From: Streptococcus infantis
GTDB lineage: Bacteria > Bacillota > Bacilli > Lactobacillales > Streptococcaceae
Direction: 5' to 3'
Assembly (NCBI RefSeq): GCF_018499575.1
Contig: NZ_JAHDAP010000001.1
Location: 1,116,001-1,180,000 of the forward strand
DNA length: 64,000 nt
Shown here: one piece after another, positions 28,301 to 35,523 of the stretch
How the letters are laid out: each line of letters begins with the position of its first letter
How positions within the stretch are numbered: position 1 is the stretch's first letter
The notes under the pieces: generated by a model
Databases searched by the model: none
Seen by the model: only the letters and a program-made list of their open reading frames with translations
Told to the model about the DNA's origin: nothing
Program-made: the position numbers and the translations under genes

Positions 28301-28368
28301 ATTTTACCAGTGATGCCTCTAGCTGATGGTATCAATTGTACATAAGCCTGTGCTATTTCTGTAGCCAC
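25345..28368 (-). CDS. tail tape measure protein
   Basis: 1007 residues from a GTG at 28368 whose G is shared with the stop of the preceding gene, behind GGAGGTGA. The N-terminus (MATEIAQAYVQLIPSARGITG) and the TP901-type core around residues 70-250 are typical. Several hydrophobic stretches lie at about 430-560, then a region of degenerate Trp-rich repeats (WEGIKxxxxxxW type, about 560-860). It sets tail length, by the usual rule near 150 nm for 1000 residues, and may help DNA entry. It follows the frameshifted chaperone pair as in lambda. Confidence 0.92.
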   Translation of the reverse strand: MATEIAQAYVQLIPSARGITGKIQSILNPEASAAGQSAGQSLGSSLVGVMTKVIAAAGIGKALSAAISEGAALQQSLGGIETLFKGSADKVKGYANEAYKTTGLSANAYMENVTGFSASLLQSLGGDTNKAAETANMAMIDMSDNANKMGTSMESIQMAYQGFAKQNYTMLDNLKLGYGGTKQEMQRLLADAEKLTGVKYDINNLSDVYSAIHAIQENLDITGTTAKEAASTFSGSFESMKASAQNVLGKLALGENILPSLHALLKTTSTFLFDNFLPMVGNIFSGLGLVLTEGISQIASQLFGDAFGSVVFDQLSRVTGIFETFFDMIFGSLSKQDNIDILNTIGFSEETATQIVNIADNIRVTFENIGSAIGDVIGIVGDFVGDLLGIKDGEQGINLLGTAFESVTNFIRKASENFSKFTKWLKDSPIALDLLKSAVVGITSAWAGYKAVMTVIKGIEAIRNATLSITNGLMLAQFVRTGALTTAEAANAAATMGASGAFGIFNAVLAANPIGLIVTAVAALTAALVWFFTQTETGQKIWSSFVDWIKQAWQGIADFFVGLWSGISEGASTLWDGVVTTWNAYVESLKAMWNAVVTFFSDLWETIKEAASTAWTLITTAVMMVVQPFIDGFMNIWNNISDGLTQVWEGIKMIFEGAWEFIKSIFLGAILIIIDLVTGNFDQLGVDLSLIWEGIKNGISLIWEGIKTYFSGVVDVIVGYATGVFENFSNVLSTIWEFIKTAASMAWEWIKSTVSNLITGLIQGAQNLWNNFVSFLSSLWENIKSTASAAWAGLKSLVLGFINGLVSGAQTAWNNMKQAVSDLVTKITNIFNGIKNINLWEAGKAILNGFLGGLKSAWEGVTNFVGGIANWIRDHKGPIEYDSKLLIPAGNAIMQGLDQGLQERFKGVKETVGGMAGEISDVFSGDDLNLNSTASVTKNLEARLAMPSAQLEVQESKTVSEIAIMRSSLESILTAIFEKSSDIYLDNEKISLNTYEQHGSILAREGI

Positions 28369-28748
28369 TAATCCTCACCTCCTATCTTTTCTAAAATTTT
28401 CTGACGATATTCTTCAAAGTCCTCACCAGAATCAAAGATCATCTCCTTGCTTTCTTTAGCTTTAGTTTTTCCTGTTAGTTCCTCTGCAACCATTAATGGT
28501 TTGTTGATTCCTTTCTGACCGTCTGTTGTTTTAAACCAAACAAGAGCAGAAAGCCTATCAAGCACGCCTGCAAGCAAAAAGGTTTCAAAAGGAACTTTGC
28601 TATTGGTCATTGCTAGTTTGATCCGTGAATCATCTCTCAGACCAAAAGCAAAAACAGCTACCTGGTCAGCAGGTAACTGTCTGTAATCAAAAACCCCATA
28701 TGTTTCAGCTAAATCACAAATAAGAGCATCTTCATCTGTTTGAATCAT
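28368..28748 (-). CDS. tail assembly chaperone, frameshift extension (gpT-like)
   Basis: 126-residue frame beginning at an ATG with no ribosome-binding site. The frame is open upstream through the slippery site (reading IALLAR then MIQTDED), so the product is most likely made only as a -1 frameshift extension of the preceding protein. It sits between the major tail protein and the tape measure, the standard place. The C-terminal half is charged (EELTGKTKAKESKEM). Confidence 0.75.
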   Translation of the reverse strand: MIQTDEDALICDLAETYGVFDYRQLPADQVAVFAFGLRDDSRIKLAMTNSKVPFETFLLAGVLDRLSALVWFKTTDGQKGINKPLMVAEELTGKTKAKESKEMIFDSGEDFEEYRQKILEKIGGED

Positions 28749-28762
28749 TCTAGCAAGGAGCG

Positions 28763-29074
28763 CTATTTTTTTAACTGGTTCTGACTTGTGAAAATCTCAC
28801 TAATTTCTTCTCCCATTTTATCCAAAGGAACAATGCCATCCGCAGTCCGCACATGATTTTTCAAATCTTCTGATTTGTCACCAAGCATAAGTTTGACCAC
28901 TTTTGGTAAAACTGCCGGATTTGTATCTACTTCAGCGATTGCTTCGAGCAACTCATAATTTTCCAAGCGCTCTTTTGTGATTTCAAAAGAAAATCCGGTC
29001 GAAGTCACCCCACGGATTGTTTTAATCTGTGGCGCAGCTTCTTTATTTTTCTTTTTGCGATTTTGTTTTGACAT
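28763..29074 (-). CDS. tail assembly chaperone (gpG-like)
   Basis: 103 residues with a basic, Lys/Asn-rich start (MSKQNRKKKNKEAAP) and a compact helical domain. AAAGGAG lies four to five bases before the ATG. The last sense codons before the TAG are TTA AAA AAA, giving an A-AAA-AAA slippery heptamer. It keeps the tape measure soluble during tail assembly. The identification rests on position plus the frameshift. Confidence 0.75.
   Translation of the reverse strand: MSKQNRKKKNKEAAPQIKTIRGVTSTGFSFEITKERLENYELLEAIAEVDTNPAVLPKVVKLMLGDKSEDLKNHVRTADGIVPLDKMGEEISEIFTSQNQLKK
28766..28772 (-). promoter_or_regulatory. -1 programmed ribosomal frameshift site A_AAA_AAA
   Basis: Seven consecutive A on the minus strand, in the X_XXY_YYZ register, directly before the stop codon TAG (28765-28763). 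A slip of one base back places ribosomes in the frame of 28368..28748 with no stop before it. This is the conserved device by which siphoviruses make gpG and gpGT. Confidence 0.78.
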
Positions 29075-29076
29075 GG

Positions 29077-29628
29077 TTAAGCTCCTTTGATGTATTCATA
29101 GTGTGTGTCATCAGTAGAGTTAGGAAAGGCAGTGACTGTCGTACCATATCCAAGAACACTTCCATCGTTATAAGTGATTTCATCGATGGCAGTTACCTTT
29201 CCTGAAGGGATAACAATACGTTTAAGTACACCACCTTTTAGAACTGTTTCGATTACAAGGCAATGATGTGGCAATTCTTTTGAATTTGCCTTAATGGTAA
29301 TTCCTGATGACAATTCTCCAGATACATTATCTGATCCATAAACTTCCTTCAAAACTTCCACATTCAACGCTTCAATCAGCATATATTTGAATGTGTCTGT
29401 CTTTTCCTTTTGAACTGAACTTACAACGACACCACCCCATGCCTTAATATTTTCTGATTCTGGGGAGTTGCTATTGGTCATACCATCTTCTGAAATATAA
29501 CCTAGTGCTTTAAACGCATCATCTAATTTTGTAGTTGCATCAGTTGGCAGTGCTGTTCCAAGAGGTGCAGAATAAACCGCACCTCCGATTTTAGGTTTTG
29601 CAGTCGTTACATTTGCTTCTGTAGCCAT
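29077..29628 (-). CDS. major tail protein
   Basis: 183 residues, beta-rich, with a typical opening (MATEANVTTAKPKIGGAVYSAPLG) and a segment on comparing reference and test states (LGYISEDGMTNSNSPESENI) that is characteristic of the siphovirus major tail tube family. It polymerises as hexameric rings to form the tube. It is positioned between the tail terminator and the chaperones. Confidence 0.88.
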   Translation of the reverse strand: MATEANVTTAKPKIGGAVYSAPLGTALPTDATTKLDDAFKALGYISEDGMTNSNSPESENIKAWGGVVVSSVQKEKTDTFKYMLIEALNVEVLKEVYGSDNVSGELSSGITIKANSKELPHHCLVIETVLKGGVLKRIVIPSGKVTAIDEITYNDGSVLGYGTTVTAFPNSTDDTHYEYIKGA

Positions 29629-29641
29629 TTAATTTCTCCTT

Positions 29642-29977
29642 TTAAAAATAATTAATATCAAATACGGCTTGATATCGATATTGTTTGGTTTCAGTGTCCG
29701 TAAAATTGTAATCACTGTTCAGGTGGACACCACAGATTGAATCTAACTCAATCAATCCTTTCACAGCACTTTTCACTTTCACATTAAGCTCTGCAGCCTT
29801 CTGCATAGTTGGGCCATAACTTTGAAAAGCAAAGGTCGCACTACCAGAATGATTTCGCTCCTTCCCACCTGTCTTTTGAATAATGACAAAGCTATCGGGA
29901 GCTTCAGCTTCATACTCAAAAAATGACGGTACATCTAAATGACCGTCAAGATATTTCTTGATAATAATTTCAATCAT
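29642..29977 (-). CDS. tail terminator/head-tail joining protein
   Basis: 111 residues of alpha/beta make-up (MIEIIIKKYLDGHLDVPSFF, later QKTGGKERN). Size and position directly before the major tail protein match gpU-like tail terminators of this phage type. It adjoins the gp10-like gene without a gap. Confidence 0.65.
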   Translation of the reverse strand: MIEIIIKKYLDGHLDVPSFFEYEAEAPDSFVIIQKTGGKERNHSGSATFAFQSYGPTMQKAAELNVKVKSAVKGLIELDSICGVHLNSDYNFTDTETKQYRYQAVFDINYF

Positions 29978-30214
29978 CTAATGCACCGCCTTCAACAAAG
30001 TGTTATTTTTCAAATTATCCCTCTTCGCTTTTCGCGTAGCTGGATAAATCATAGCATTGGCTCTTGTCTTACCAACGTGGCTATCTTGTTCATAGCCAGG
30101 ACCACATCTTTTTTTAATGACCGTTGCTTCTTTGTTCAAGATGTCCTGAATCTCTTTTGATTTCAAAAGAGCACCTACACCCGCACCGATAAGCTTGATT
30201 TTTGTATTACTCAT
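29978..30214 (-). CDS. HK97 gp10-like head-tail connector, short
   Basis: 78 residues, basic, with a helical start (SNTKIKLIGAGVGALLKSKEIQDILN) and an ARANAMIYPAT-type segment found in gp10-like neck proteins. It overlaps the preceding gene by eight bases. The length is shorter than most gp10 proteins but usual in streptococcal phages. Confidence 0.65.
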   Translation of the reverse strand: MSNTKIKLIGAGVGALLKSKEIQDILNKEATVIKKRCGPGYEQDSHVGKTRANAMIYPATRKAKRDNLKNNTLLKAVH

Positions 30215-30545
30215 AAGCTTCGACCATCACTTTCTTATTCCATTCTAAAGGTATCATGGCTTCAATGCCTTCCAAAGGAATGCCAATCGTACGCCATTTT
30301 CTCCCAAAGAAACGAACTTCACGGTCTTTCCACTCGTTCTGATCGCCTTTTGGAATACCTAGTGTATAAGAGGCCTTCTTTCCAGTCAGATTGAGCTGAT
30401 TCGTGATATCTTCTGTAGAAGCTGGGACAACTAGGACATTCTCTACTTGAATTTCTTTATTCTCATAGATAGGATGACCAAAGTCATCCCGACCAGTCTT
30501 GGTTTTCCCTGTCAAAGTTACAGTAATTCCTTTAATCCGTCCCAT
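30207..30545 (-). CDS. head closure/minor capsid protein
   Basis: 112 residues from the ATG at 30545 (MGRIKGITVTLTGK), inside the end of the preceding connector gene. It is a small beta-barrel-like protein with FFGRKWRTIGIPLEGIEAMIPL at the C-terminus, typical of the stopper or head-closure protein between the adaptor and the gp10-like protein. Assignment is by position and composition. Confidence 0.65.
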   Translation of the reverse strand: MGRIKGITVTLTGKTKTGRDDFGHPIYENKEIQVENVLVVPASTEDITNQLNLTGKKASYTLGIPKGDQNEWKDREVRFFGRKWRTIGIPLEGIEAMIPLEWNKKVMVEAYE

Positions 30546-30927
30546 AGATATCAATCACCCCATATCTTTGCTTTTTAAGACCTAGACGTTTCAATTCCGA
30601 GTCCTTGATAAAGAGACCTCCACCAGGGACTAGATATGATCCACTGAAGGAATATCCTAAAGCAGACTCAGCCATTTGAGTCATTGGTTCCTGATCAGTA
30701 GAGGTCATCAAGGTGCGAGCGACCACATCCACGGTTACGGATTTGACCACCATGGCAAAAGATGGATCAGTAGCCACCAATCCATCTAAATCCTTGCCAA
30801 CTTTTTTAGCTTCAACACGAAGAGAATGAGAAACAACTTCCAACAGTGCTTCGGCTCGTTCTTTCTCATCGAATTTCAATGTTCGCCACAACGTTTGAAC
30901 ATCTTCTACTGTTGCAAAGTTTTCCAT
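30532..30927 (-). CDS. head-tail adaptor (Gp15/Gp19-like connector)
   Basis: 131 residues. The N-terminal half is helical (ATVEDVQTLWRTLKFDEKERAEALL) and the C-terminal part carries SGSYLVPGGGLFIKDSELKRLGL, as in the Phage_Gp19/Gp15 connector family. It binds the portal vertex and starts the neck. Confidence 0.78.
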   Translation of the reverse strand: MENFATVEDVQTLWRTLKFDEKERAEALLEVVSHSLRVEAKKVGKDLDGLVATDPSFAMVVKSVTVDVVARTLMTSTDQEPMTQMAESALGYSFSGSYLVPGGGLFIKDSELKRLGLKKQRYGVIDIYGTD

Positions 30928-30947
30928 TTCTACCTCCAGCCAAGCGA

Positions 30948-31166
30948 CTACTGAGCTTCAGTGTCAGCTTGTTCAATCAGCGAAATTAATTCAGATTTTG
31001 TGGCGCGGTTATCATAAGTAATACCTTTTTCATCAAGGATTTCTTTCAACGCTGCGTTAGTCAATGAGTCAAAGGGCTTGTATTCTTCAATCGAAACCCA
31101 ATCACCTCCACTAATTGCATTTTCAGTAACGATAGTAGTTCCTGTTTTTACATTAATGTATTCCAT
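30948..31166 (-). CDS. HeH/LEM-domain head decoration or fibre protein
   Basis: 72 residues. The C-terminal 40 residues (LTNAALKEILDEKGITYDNRATKSELISLIEQA) form a helix-extension-helix (SAP/LEM-like) fold common in small phage head proteins. The N-terminus is a short beta segment. It lies between the major capsid and the connector genes. It probably decorates the capsid or links DNA; function is not established. Confidence 0.7.
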   Translation of the reverse strand: MEYINVKTGTTIVTENAISGGDWVSIEEYKPFDSLTNAALKEILDEKGITYDNRATKSELISLIEQADTEAQ

Positions 31167-31169
31167 ATA

Positions 31170-32066
31170 CTACCCCACTTTCACAACACGAGCAAAGCTG
31201 TTTTTGTCCAAAATTCCCCATCCAAGATAGATTTCTGCACGAAGATAGACTTGGTTATAACCTTTCAAGTCTTTTCCAGAATTGTCTGGATCACCATATC
31301 GAATGACTTCGAGTGGAATTTGCTTAGCATATCCCCATTTAACCATGTTAGCAAAGTCACCAATAATAGCAACATCCTTATTGGTTCCAACATTAAGACC
31401 AACTGTAGTATTCACATCTACAGGTAGACCATTAATGGCCCCTGGATTTGCTCCCCATGCCAATTCAGGGTATAGGCGTTCATTAGCTGAGTTCTTCATG
31501 CTAGCTAGTGCACTTGCAAATGTAGTATCAATAGCCATACCGCTAACGATATTGTCAGCTCCTTGAATCATTTTAACTGCATCTTCGACATTAGTATCTG
31601 GATCGCTTGTTGTAAAGTTCACTGTCTGAGTGACCGCTTTATCAAAGCAGTTATCCCCAATAACAGTGGATTCTTGTTTAGTACGTGGATTTACGCCATG
31701 GAAAGACATGATGTCAATACCACGAGCCACTTTATTAGCAAACCCTTCATTGAATGACTTCAAAATATCGATTTTAGCTTCTTCTGAAGCATAAATAAAT
31801 TCATCCGATACACGAGCGCCATACTCGATTTTAATCGGCACAATAGTAACTGGTTCTAGAGTTGCACCGCCATGAGTTTTTTTACCATTTTCTGCCACGA
31901 TATCTACATCAGAATCCAATGAGAATGTAAATTCTTTCAATCCATTGAAAGGAATCGCTTGTTGATTAGACAATTTAGCCAGTGAACTGTGACCCTTAAC
32001 TTTGTTGATAAGGTCTGTTACAAGCATTGGGTCAAATAATGTACCTTTTGATAGTTGATCTGTCAT
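31170..32066 (-). CDS. major capsid protein
   Basis: 298 residues with an HK97-type fold pattern: flexible N-arm, then the E-loop region around EFTFSLDSDVDIVAENG and KIEYGARVSDEFIYA, a P-domain spine helix (EEAKIDILKSFNEGFANKVARGID) and A-domain. It follows a DUF4355 scaffolding gene, as usual when the capsid protein lacks a fused delta domain. Confidence 0.9.
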   Translation of the reverse strand: MTDQLSKGTLFDPMLVTDLINKVKGHSSLAKLSNQQAIPFNGLKEFTFSLDSDVDIVAENGKKTHGGATLEPVTIVPIKIEYGARVSDEFIYASEEAKIDILKSFNEGFANKVARGIDIMSFHGVNPRTKQESTVIGDNCFDKAVTQTVNFTTSDPDTNVEDAVKMIQGADNIVSGMAIDTTFASALASMKNSANERLYPELAWGANPGAINGLPVDVNTTVGLNVGTNKDVAIIGDFANMVKWGYAKQIPLEVIRYGDPDNSGKDLKGYNQVYLRAEIYLGWGILDKNSFARVVKVG

Positions 32067-32078
32067 ATGATTTCTCCT

Positions 32079-32540
32079 TTATTCTTCAATCTCTAAACCT
32101 TGAATTAGGTTTTTATACAATGTGTTTTCTGTTTTTTCTAAAACAGGCTCTGAATCTCTAATAGGCGCAACTGGTTGAGTTTTCTTCATAAAACCAGCTA
32201 AGCGCTCTGCATCAGCTTTCAAGCTTTCTTCATCAGTTCCCTGCAAACGATCTGCAAGGTCGTAAGGCAGTCCATGTTGCAAAGCCACTCGAGTTCGCAG
32301 ACTAGCTGTCTCATAACCCGCGATTTGATTCTGTAAAACTTCAAGTTGCTTGTCTGAATCGGCCTTACTTTGATTATTAGCTTCGATGGTTGACTTCAAG
32401 CCACCATTTTCTTTTTCCAACTCTTCAACACGAGATTTGAGCTGGTCATAGTCGGCATATTTCTCTTTCTCTCGAGATAAGCGAGCCTTAATAGCAGCAT
32501 CAAATTCTTCTTGTGTAGTGATTGGTTTAAATTCTGACAT
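32079..32540 (-). CDS. DUF4355 scaffolding protein
   Basis: 153 residues from the ATG at 32540 (MSEFKPITTQEEFD), eight bases after AAAGGAG. A longer reading into terL lacks a ribosome-binding site at its start. The protein is highly helical: coiled-coil about 35-85 (LKSRVEELEKENGGLKS), then a conserved tail LRTRVALQHGLPYDLADRL. It directs capsid assembly and is lost from mature heads. Confidence 0.83.
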   Translation of the reverse strand: MSEFKPITTQEEFDAAIKARLSREKEKYADYDQLKSRVEELEKENGGLKSTIEANNQSKADSDKQLEVLQNQIAGYETASLRTRVALQHGLPYDLADRLQGTDEESLKADAERLAGFMKKTQPVAPIRDSEPVLEKTENTLYKNLIQGLEIEE

Positions 32541-32622
32541 TCTCATGTCTCCTTTCTCCTGCTTCCCCGGCAGTTCGGTAATTTTTTTGGCATCAAAAAA
32601 AGCAGTCACCTGACCGCTTATT

Positions 32623-34038
32623 TTAATAACTAATTTTTTGCTTTTTCTTAGGCTTAGTCGTAGAACAAGCCCAGTGCGCAAGCAAAGCACTATCCATCAA
32701 AGAAATATCCATGTCGTCAAAGTGCGATCGATAACCAAAGCCACCATTTGAGCCAATATTCCGCTTATCACAGTTAGTAGCTACCTTTGATAGAGATGGT
32801 TGGCCAGCGTGACAGATGGTCTTCTGGTAAATTCCCTGTTCCCAAAGAGCGTTGGCCACGATGATTTCTTTCACCGTCGGCAGAATTACATTCTTGATTC
32901 TATAGTCCTTCAACTCTTCATCCAGGATCTTCTGACCACTTGCGCCATCGATGACAATTTGAGCCACGTCGGCTTGACGCAAGAAAGCAACTATCCACTC
33001 ATTCCCATTACGAACGGATTGACAATCGACAGTTTCAATAAAGAAACGACCATCTTTGGTCCGTGCAGCAATACTCATCGCTACATTCGTTCCATCTTGG
33101 CCGTACTTAATACCAACAGATAACTTCCCAGATAACTCGGGGACATCATCCACCTTGAGTTCATTCCACTCAGTTTCAGAAATAGCAGATTTCTGATTGT
33201 ATGTTGGCCAGAATCCCAAACGCTGGATATTATGGTCCAACTTATCCTCACCAAGCTCTGCTTCAATCTTACGCTCATTTAAATGGTAACCCATAGATGG
33301 ATTTGAATTGTACCAGGCTTCCACATCGTCAATTTCCTTTTCATCAGAAACCGACCACTCAGCCCAGCCAGAATACTTCCCTTTCCCGAAAAGACAAGTC
33401 TCACGGTACTTAGTAAAGACCGTACCACTTGAAACTGGTGTCGGAGGTGTTCCACACATAATTGTGATAGGATTTTCACTATCCGTAACCGTATATTTCA
33501 AAGCAGATTCTTGCTCGGTTGTGTACTCTTGAGCCTCGTCAATGATCAGCATATCAAATCCTTCACCAAGACCACCATTTGATGTTCTGGTACGGAATTG
33601 GACAACACCACCTGTTGAATATAGCTCAATTCTTTCTTGTCCCTTAGCTCGAATGGAGTTAAAATCCTCACCATCTACATACCCCATTTTCTCAAGGTAT
33701 CGTTTAACTTTCTCAAAAGAGGCATGAGAGGTAGAAATTCGGTGAGCCGTGTGAAGGATATTTAATCCTTCATGTAGCCCCCAAATTTCACTAATATATA
33801 GGATTTCAGATTTACCGTTACGACGAGGGATAGAATAACCAAACTTCTGATGCACCCATAGTCCGTTTTTATCTACTGCCATTAAAGGCAATAGCAGGTT
33901 TTTCTGCCAAGCATAGCAAGAAAGGCCAGTCCGTTCGTAAAGTTCAATCGCTTCTTTAGCTTTTGAATTTTTCTTGACGTATTTTAAAATCACCGATTGA
34001 GTAGGATTCTGATTGCCAAGTTTCTTCTTCCTCGCCAT
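32623..34038 (-). CDS. terL: terminase large subunit
   Basis: 471 residues. The ATPase domain has a terminase-type Walker A (PRRNGKSE, about residues 71-78), Walker B MLIIDEAQE and a coupling motif around MCGTPPTP. The nuclease half has SVGIKYGQDGTNVA, DGASGQKIL and the final MDSALLAHWA. It pumps DNA into the prohead and cuts concatemers. Unusually it lies downstream of portal and MuF, after a terminator-like hairpin, rather than at the head of the morphogenesis operon. The ribosome-binding site is AAAGGA seven bases ahead. Confidence 0.9.
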   Translation of the reverse strand: MARKKKLGNQNPTQSVILKYVKKNSKAKEAIELYERTGLSCYAWQKNLLLPLMAVDKNGLWVHQKFGYSIPRRNGKSEILYISEIWGLHEGLNILHTAHRISTSHASFEKVKRYLEKMGYVDGEDFNSIRAKGQERIELYSTGGVVQFRTRTSNGGLGEGFDMLIIDEAQEYTTEQESALKYTVTDSENPITIMCGTPPTPVSSGTVFTKYRETCLFGKGKYSGWAEWSVSDEKEIDDVEAWYNSNPSMGYHLNERKIEAELGEDKLDHNIQRLGFWPTYNQKSAISETEWNELKVDDVPELSGKLSVGIKYGQDGTNVAMSIAARTKDGRFFIETVDCQSVRNGNEWIVAFLRQADVAQIVIDGASGQKILDEELKDYRIKNVILPTVKEIIVANALWEQGIYQKTICHAGQPSLSKVATNCDKRNIGSNGGFGYRSHFDDMDISLMDSALLAHWACSTTKPKKKQKISY

Positions 34039-34105
34039 TCTAATTTCCTTTCAATCGTCATCGCATGATAACCCTATCGCTGGGAGATATTGATCACCTC
34101 CTAAA

Positions 34106-34152
34106 CAAAAACATAATAAAAGCACCTAACTTCAACTCTAGTTAAGTGCTTT
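34106..34152 (-). terminator. hairpin between the MuF/CPCC pair and terL
   Basis: A 13-bp stem (AAAGCACTTAACT / AGTTAGGTGCTTT, one wobble) with an 8-base loop, abutting the CPCC stop codon. A broken T-tract (TATTATGTTTTTG) follows on the minus strand and TTTTATTTAA on the plus strand. It would reduce transcription into terL and the capsid genes unless read through. Confidence 0.65.
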
Positions 34153-34355
34153 TATTTAATCGGTTCTCCCTTAGCAAAAGCTTCTTTAGCCTCCGCAAGT
34201 GTCATTTTATTTGGACCGCCATCGGTATTTATAATACCTGTATTTTGCCAATGACAGACGTCACAGATATCATAGTCCATAACTTCAGTTCCACAAACAG
34301 GGCAATGAAGCCATAGATAACCATCAATCTCCCATGTCTTTTTTGAATTCTCCAT
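34152..34355 (-). CDS. CPCC-type cysteine-rich small protein, candidate immunity protein
   Basis: 67 residues from the second ATG (MENSKKTWEID), seven bases after AAAGGAG. Zinc-ribbon cysteines are paired: CPVCG and CDVCH. The tail GGPNKMTLAEAKEAF matches the CPCC family (YDICxVCxW...GGxN). The gene overlaps the 3' end of the MuF-toxin gene by about 30 bases. In polymorphic toxin loci the gene right after the toxin is usually its antidote, so immunity is inferred, not shown. An alternative role is a zinc-binding packaging accessory. Confidence 0.65.
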   Translation of the reverse strand: MENSKKTWEIDGYLWLHCPVCGTEVMDYDICDVCHWQNTGIINTDGGPNKMTLAEAKEAFAKGEPIK

Positions 34356-35523
34356 CATAGTACTCCTTTCCTAAGTCTGGTTTAAACATCGTATTTATTT
34401 TATGTACTTTAGGATTTCCTAAAACATATACGTTGTTCTCAACATCATAACGAACTCGTCTATGTTCCGTCTGATAACCTAATATCTTGTCCGATGTCTG
34501 TTTTGATAACAAATCAGACGCCATTTTTTGGTATTCTTCAATGGTTATATCGCCAAATTCTTTTCCATGATCTTTGAAATGACCATTTAAAGATTTTTCA
34601 GTAGGGAACTTTGCTTTAGTCCATTTTATACGGTCTTTTAGTTCCTTGTATCCCTTAACATCATTATACTTCAAATCCTGAAATTTTGCTAGTGAAATAG
34701 GCGCATTTTGAGCTCCTAAAGCATCAACTATTTTCTTGTACTCTTGAGTATCTGCTTTACGATTATTATCTCGCACATCAATATTTACTCTCTTACGATT
34801 TTCTAATTCATCTGAACTCTTATTGCTGATTTTTTTCGTCCAGACATTTTGAGTTTTTCCGTTTTTAGGATCATAGTCTAAAATACAACGACAATGCTGA
34901 TGCCTTCTATAAACATCCTTCGGAACTCTTGGATATTTATAATTCCCTTGAACTTCCTGACACCACTCACAACAATGAAAATACGATTTTCGGACAATCT
35001 CGGGTTGCAATCCAGACCGATGATGAAACTCTGCATTTTTCTGGATACTATCATCAATGATTGATTGAGTGAAGTTCACAATAGGTTCACCGAGCAACCA
35101 ACTGACATCTTCAAAGTTCTCCTCAGACGAAAAGCGATTGACAATGCCAGCTATTCGATCTAGATTTAATTCAGGAACTTGAACTTTCAGACCGATTTTC
35201 GCTTTATCATTCAAATTCTTCTGAACATCGCTAGCATAACCACTTACAAGCTCGTGATTTCGTCCTAGCACGTCCGTCAGTAAACGTTGAGCGATATTGT
35301 AATACATTTTACCGTCTGGTAGTTTGTCGGCGCTTAGAGAAGCTCCTAGAGCCTTAGAGAGAATATCACCAATTTCAATCGCAAACTCATTTGCTGTTTT
35401 GTAGGTTGCTTTTTTGGCCTTCAATGTAGCAAAAGCATTTCTGACAATCTCACTCTTACCGAAATCTCTCTCAAATCTCTCCTGAACCTCTTGCAAGATA
35501 CCAGGTAAAACATCATTCTCCAT
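34324..35523 (-). CDS. MuF-type minor head protein with C-terminal BECR-like toxin domain
   Basis: 399 residues from the ATG at 35523 (MENDVLPG), which overlaps the portal stop. Residues 1-150 are helical. The MuF (SPP1 gp7-like) domain lies at about 150-220, with HHRSGLQPEIVRKSY, CCEWCQ and the ending RRHQHCRCILDYDP. A variable linker (220-305) leads to a C-terminal region (about 305-399) with NGHFKDHGKEFG, VRYDVENN and INTMFKPDLGKEYY. That pattern resembles phage-borne Barnase/EndoU/ColicinE5/RelE-fold RNase domains. MuF polymorphic toxins carried in temperate phage heads are a described family. It could be packaged in the head and delivered with DNA. Confidence 0.75.
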   Translation of the reverse strand: MENDVLPGILQEVQERFERDFGKSEIVRNAFATLKAKKATYKTANEFAIEIGDILSKALGASLSADKLPDGKMYYNIAQRLLTDVLGRNHELVSGYASDVQKNLNDKAKIGLKVQVPELNLDRIAGIVNRFSSEENFEDVSWLLGEPIVNFTQSIIDDSIQKNAEFHHRSGLQPEIVRKSYFHCCEWCQEVQGNYKYPRVPKDVYRRHQHCRCILDYDPKNGKTQNVWTKKISNKSSDELENRKRVNIDVRDNNRKADTQEYKKIVDALGAQNAPISLAKFQDLKYNDVKGYKELKDRIKWTKAKFPTEKSLNGHFKDHGKEFGDITIEEYQKMASDLLSKQTSDKILGYQTEHRRVRYDVENNVYVLGNPKVHKINTMFKPDLGKEYYDGEFKKDMGD

